From positions 1 through 5,773 of the forward strand of contig JAJTHR010000218.1 in NCBI GenBank assembly GCA_021298935.1: a stretch of DNA of 5,773 bases. The letters run 5' to 3'. The stretch is from Parachlamydia sp. Lineage in GTDB: Bacteria > Chlamydiota > Chlamydiia > Chlamydiales > Parachlamydiaceae. The notes beneath the pieces are model-generated. The model was not told where the DNA came from. It ran no database searches and saw only the letters and a list, made by a program, of their open reading frames with translations. Position 1 is the stretch's first letter. Each line of letters opens with the position of its first letter. The translations under genes and the position numbers were made by a program. Shown here in pieces: positions 5,112 through 5,773 of this stretch.

Positions 5112-5773
5112 GATATTTTGCCGCATGAAAAACCGATTCAAGAATATATCAAAACAATTGAACATTTAAAGAAGCAGGGCCGTGAAAATCCCATTTTTGA
5201 TGCCGAAATCAAGAAACTCGAACAAAAGCTTGAAACCCTCAAAATGCAGGTGTATGCCAACCTGACACCCTGGCAGCGCATCATGATTTGCCGCCATCCC
5301 GGACGGCCCCATGCCCTCGATTATTTACGTGAAATGTGCGATAGTTTTACAGAACTTTATGGAGATAGGTTATTTCGTGACGACCATGCCATTGTCGGAG
5401 GTTTTGCCAAAATCAATGGAATGAAATGCGTTGTCATTGGCCAGGAAAAAGGCAATGATACGGAATCGCGTGTGTACCGAAATTTTGGCATGCTAAATCC
5501 TGAAGGATTTCGGAAAGCTTTGCGCCTGATGAAATTGGCAGAAAAATTTAATCTCCCGCTTGTTTCCCTCCTCGATACCCAGGGCGCCTATCCAGGATTA
5601 GAAGCTGAAGAAAGGGGTCAGGGATGGGCTATTGCACAAAATCTGCGTGAAATGGCTGTTTTAAATACACCGATCATCGTTGTGGTGATAGGGGAAGGGT
5701 GTTCAGGAGGAGCTTTAGGAATGGGGCTGGGCGATGTGATCGGAATGCTCGAGCATGCCTACTACTCGGTCAT
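5109..5773 (+). CDS. accA: Acetyl-CoA carboxylase carboxyltransferase subunit alpha (partial)
   Basis: The first 221 codons of AccA; the remaining third or so lies beyond the window. With AccD it transfers the carboxyl group from carboxybiotin on AccB to acetyl-CoA, making malonyl-CoA, the committed step of fatty-acid synthesis in the cytosol. The N-terminus ([20 protein letters not shown]) and following coiled helices are typical, then [22 protein letters not shown], the crotonase-like core with [53 protein letters not shown] and the oxyanion-hole glycines [15 protein letters not shown]. The usual DTPGA(F/Y)PG reads DTQGAYPG here (Pro to Gln), but the surrounding residues are intact, so I regard the gene as functional. 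It starts at TTG 5109 with GGAG at good spacing. It is the last visible gene of the IHF-CT266-YkuD cluster, with an 18-bp gap from the transpeptidase gene and no separate promoter visible. Confidence 0.97.
   Translation, partial: MDILPHEKPIQEYIKTIEHLKKQGRENPIFDAEIKKLEQKLETLKMQVYANLTPWQRIMICRHPGRPHALDYLREMCDSFTELYGDRLFRDDHAIVGGFAKINGMKCVVIGQEKGNDTESRVYRNFGMLNPEGFRKALRLMKLAEKFNLPLVSLLDTQGAYPGLEAEERGQGWAIAQNLREMAVLNTPIIVVVIGEGCSGGALGMGLGDVIGMLEHAYYSV

Overview
The window looks like chromosomal DNA from a chlamydia, most likely an environmental one (Parachlamydia/Protochlamydia/Waddlia type) rather than the genus Chlamydia. The strongest clue is the gene order IHF/HU-family protein, a roughly 490-aa uncharacterised protein, then accA. 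As I recall, this matches the C. trachomatis order CT267 (himD/ihfA), CT266, CT265 (accA). The start of AccA (DILPHEK after the initiator) and the IHF-like core (MTKKKLI, GRNP) also read as chlamydial. The organism assignment rests on remembered synteny and protein resemblance, not on a search.

Left part (1-695, minus strand): two small stress- or envelope-type genes are read leftwards. One is the start of a protein cut by the window edge, resembling the N-terminal domain of general-stress-protein-17M-like proteins. The other is a complete 131-aa lipoprotein with a BON domain. The 81-bp gap between them holds a perfect minus-strand TATAAT box with a centred 10-bp palindrome, so the left gene probably has its own promoter.

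Divergent intergenic region (696-911, 216 bp): this AT-rich stretch carries no substantial gene. It holds a 7-bp inverted repeat near the lipoprotein gene, a 13-bp hairpin whose 5' arm contains a full-length Shine-Dalgarno sequence, and an 11-codon potential leader ORF overlapping the tyrS start by ATGA.

Right part (912-5773, plus strand): tyrS (tyrosyl-tRNA synthetase) is followed after 81 bp by a closely spaced cluster. The cluster is an IHF/HU-type DNA-binding protein, a CT266-like protein of unknown function, a membrane-anchored YkuD-type L,D-transpeptidase, and accA (acetyl-CoA carboxylase carboxyltransferase alpha), which is cut by the window end. Gaps inside it are 37, 17 and 18 bp and no terminator is visible, so it is probably an operon. 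The most notable feature is the peptidoglycan cross-linking enzyme lying between CT266 and accA, two genes that I recall as adjacent in pathogenic Chlamydia. The accA gene begins at a TTG codon inside an eight-T run and is easily missed by ATG-based gene calling.

I saw no mobile element, CRISPR array, tRNA or rRNA. The window is mostly ordinary core genome with some uncharacterised parts.
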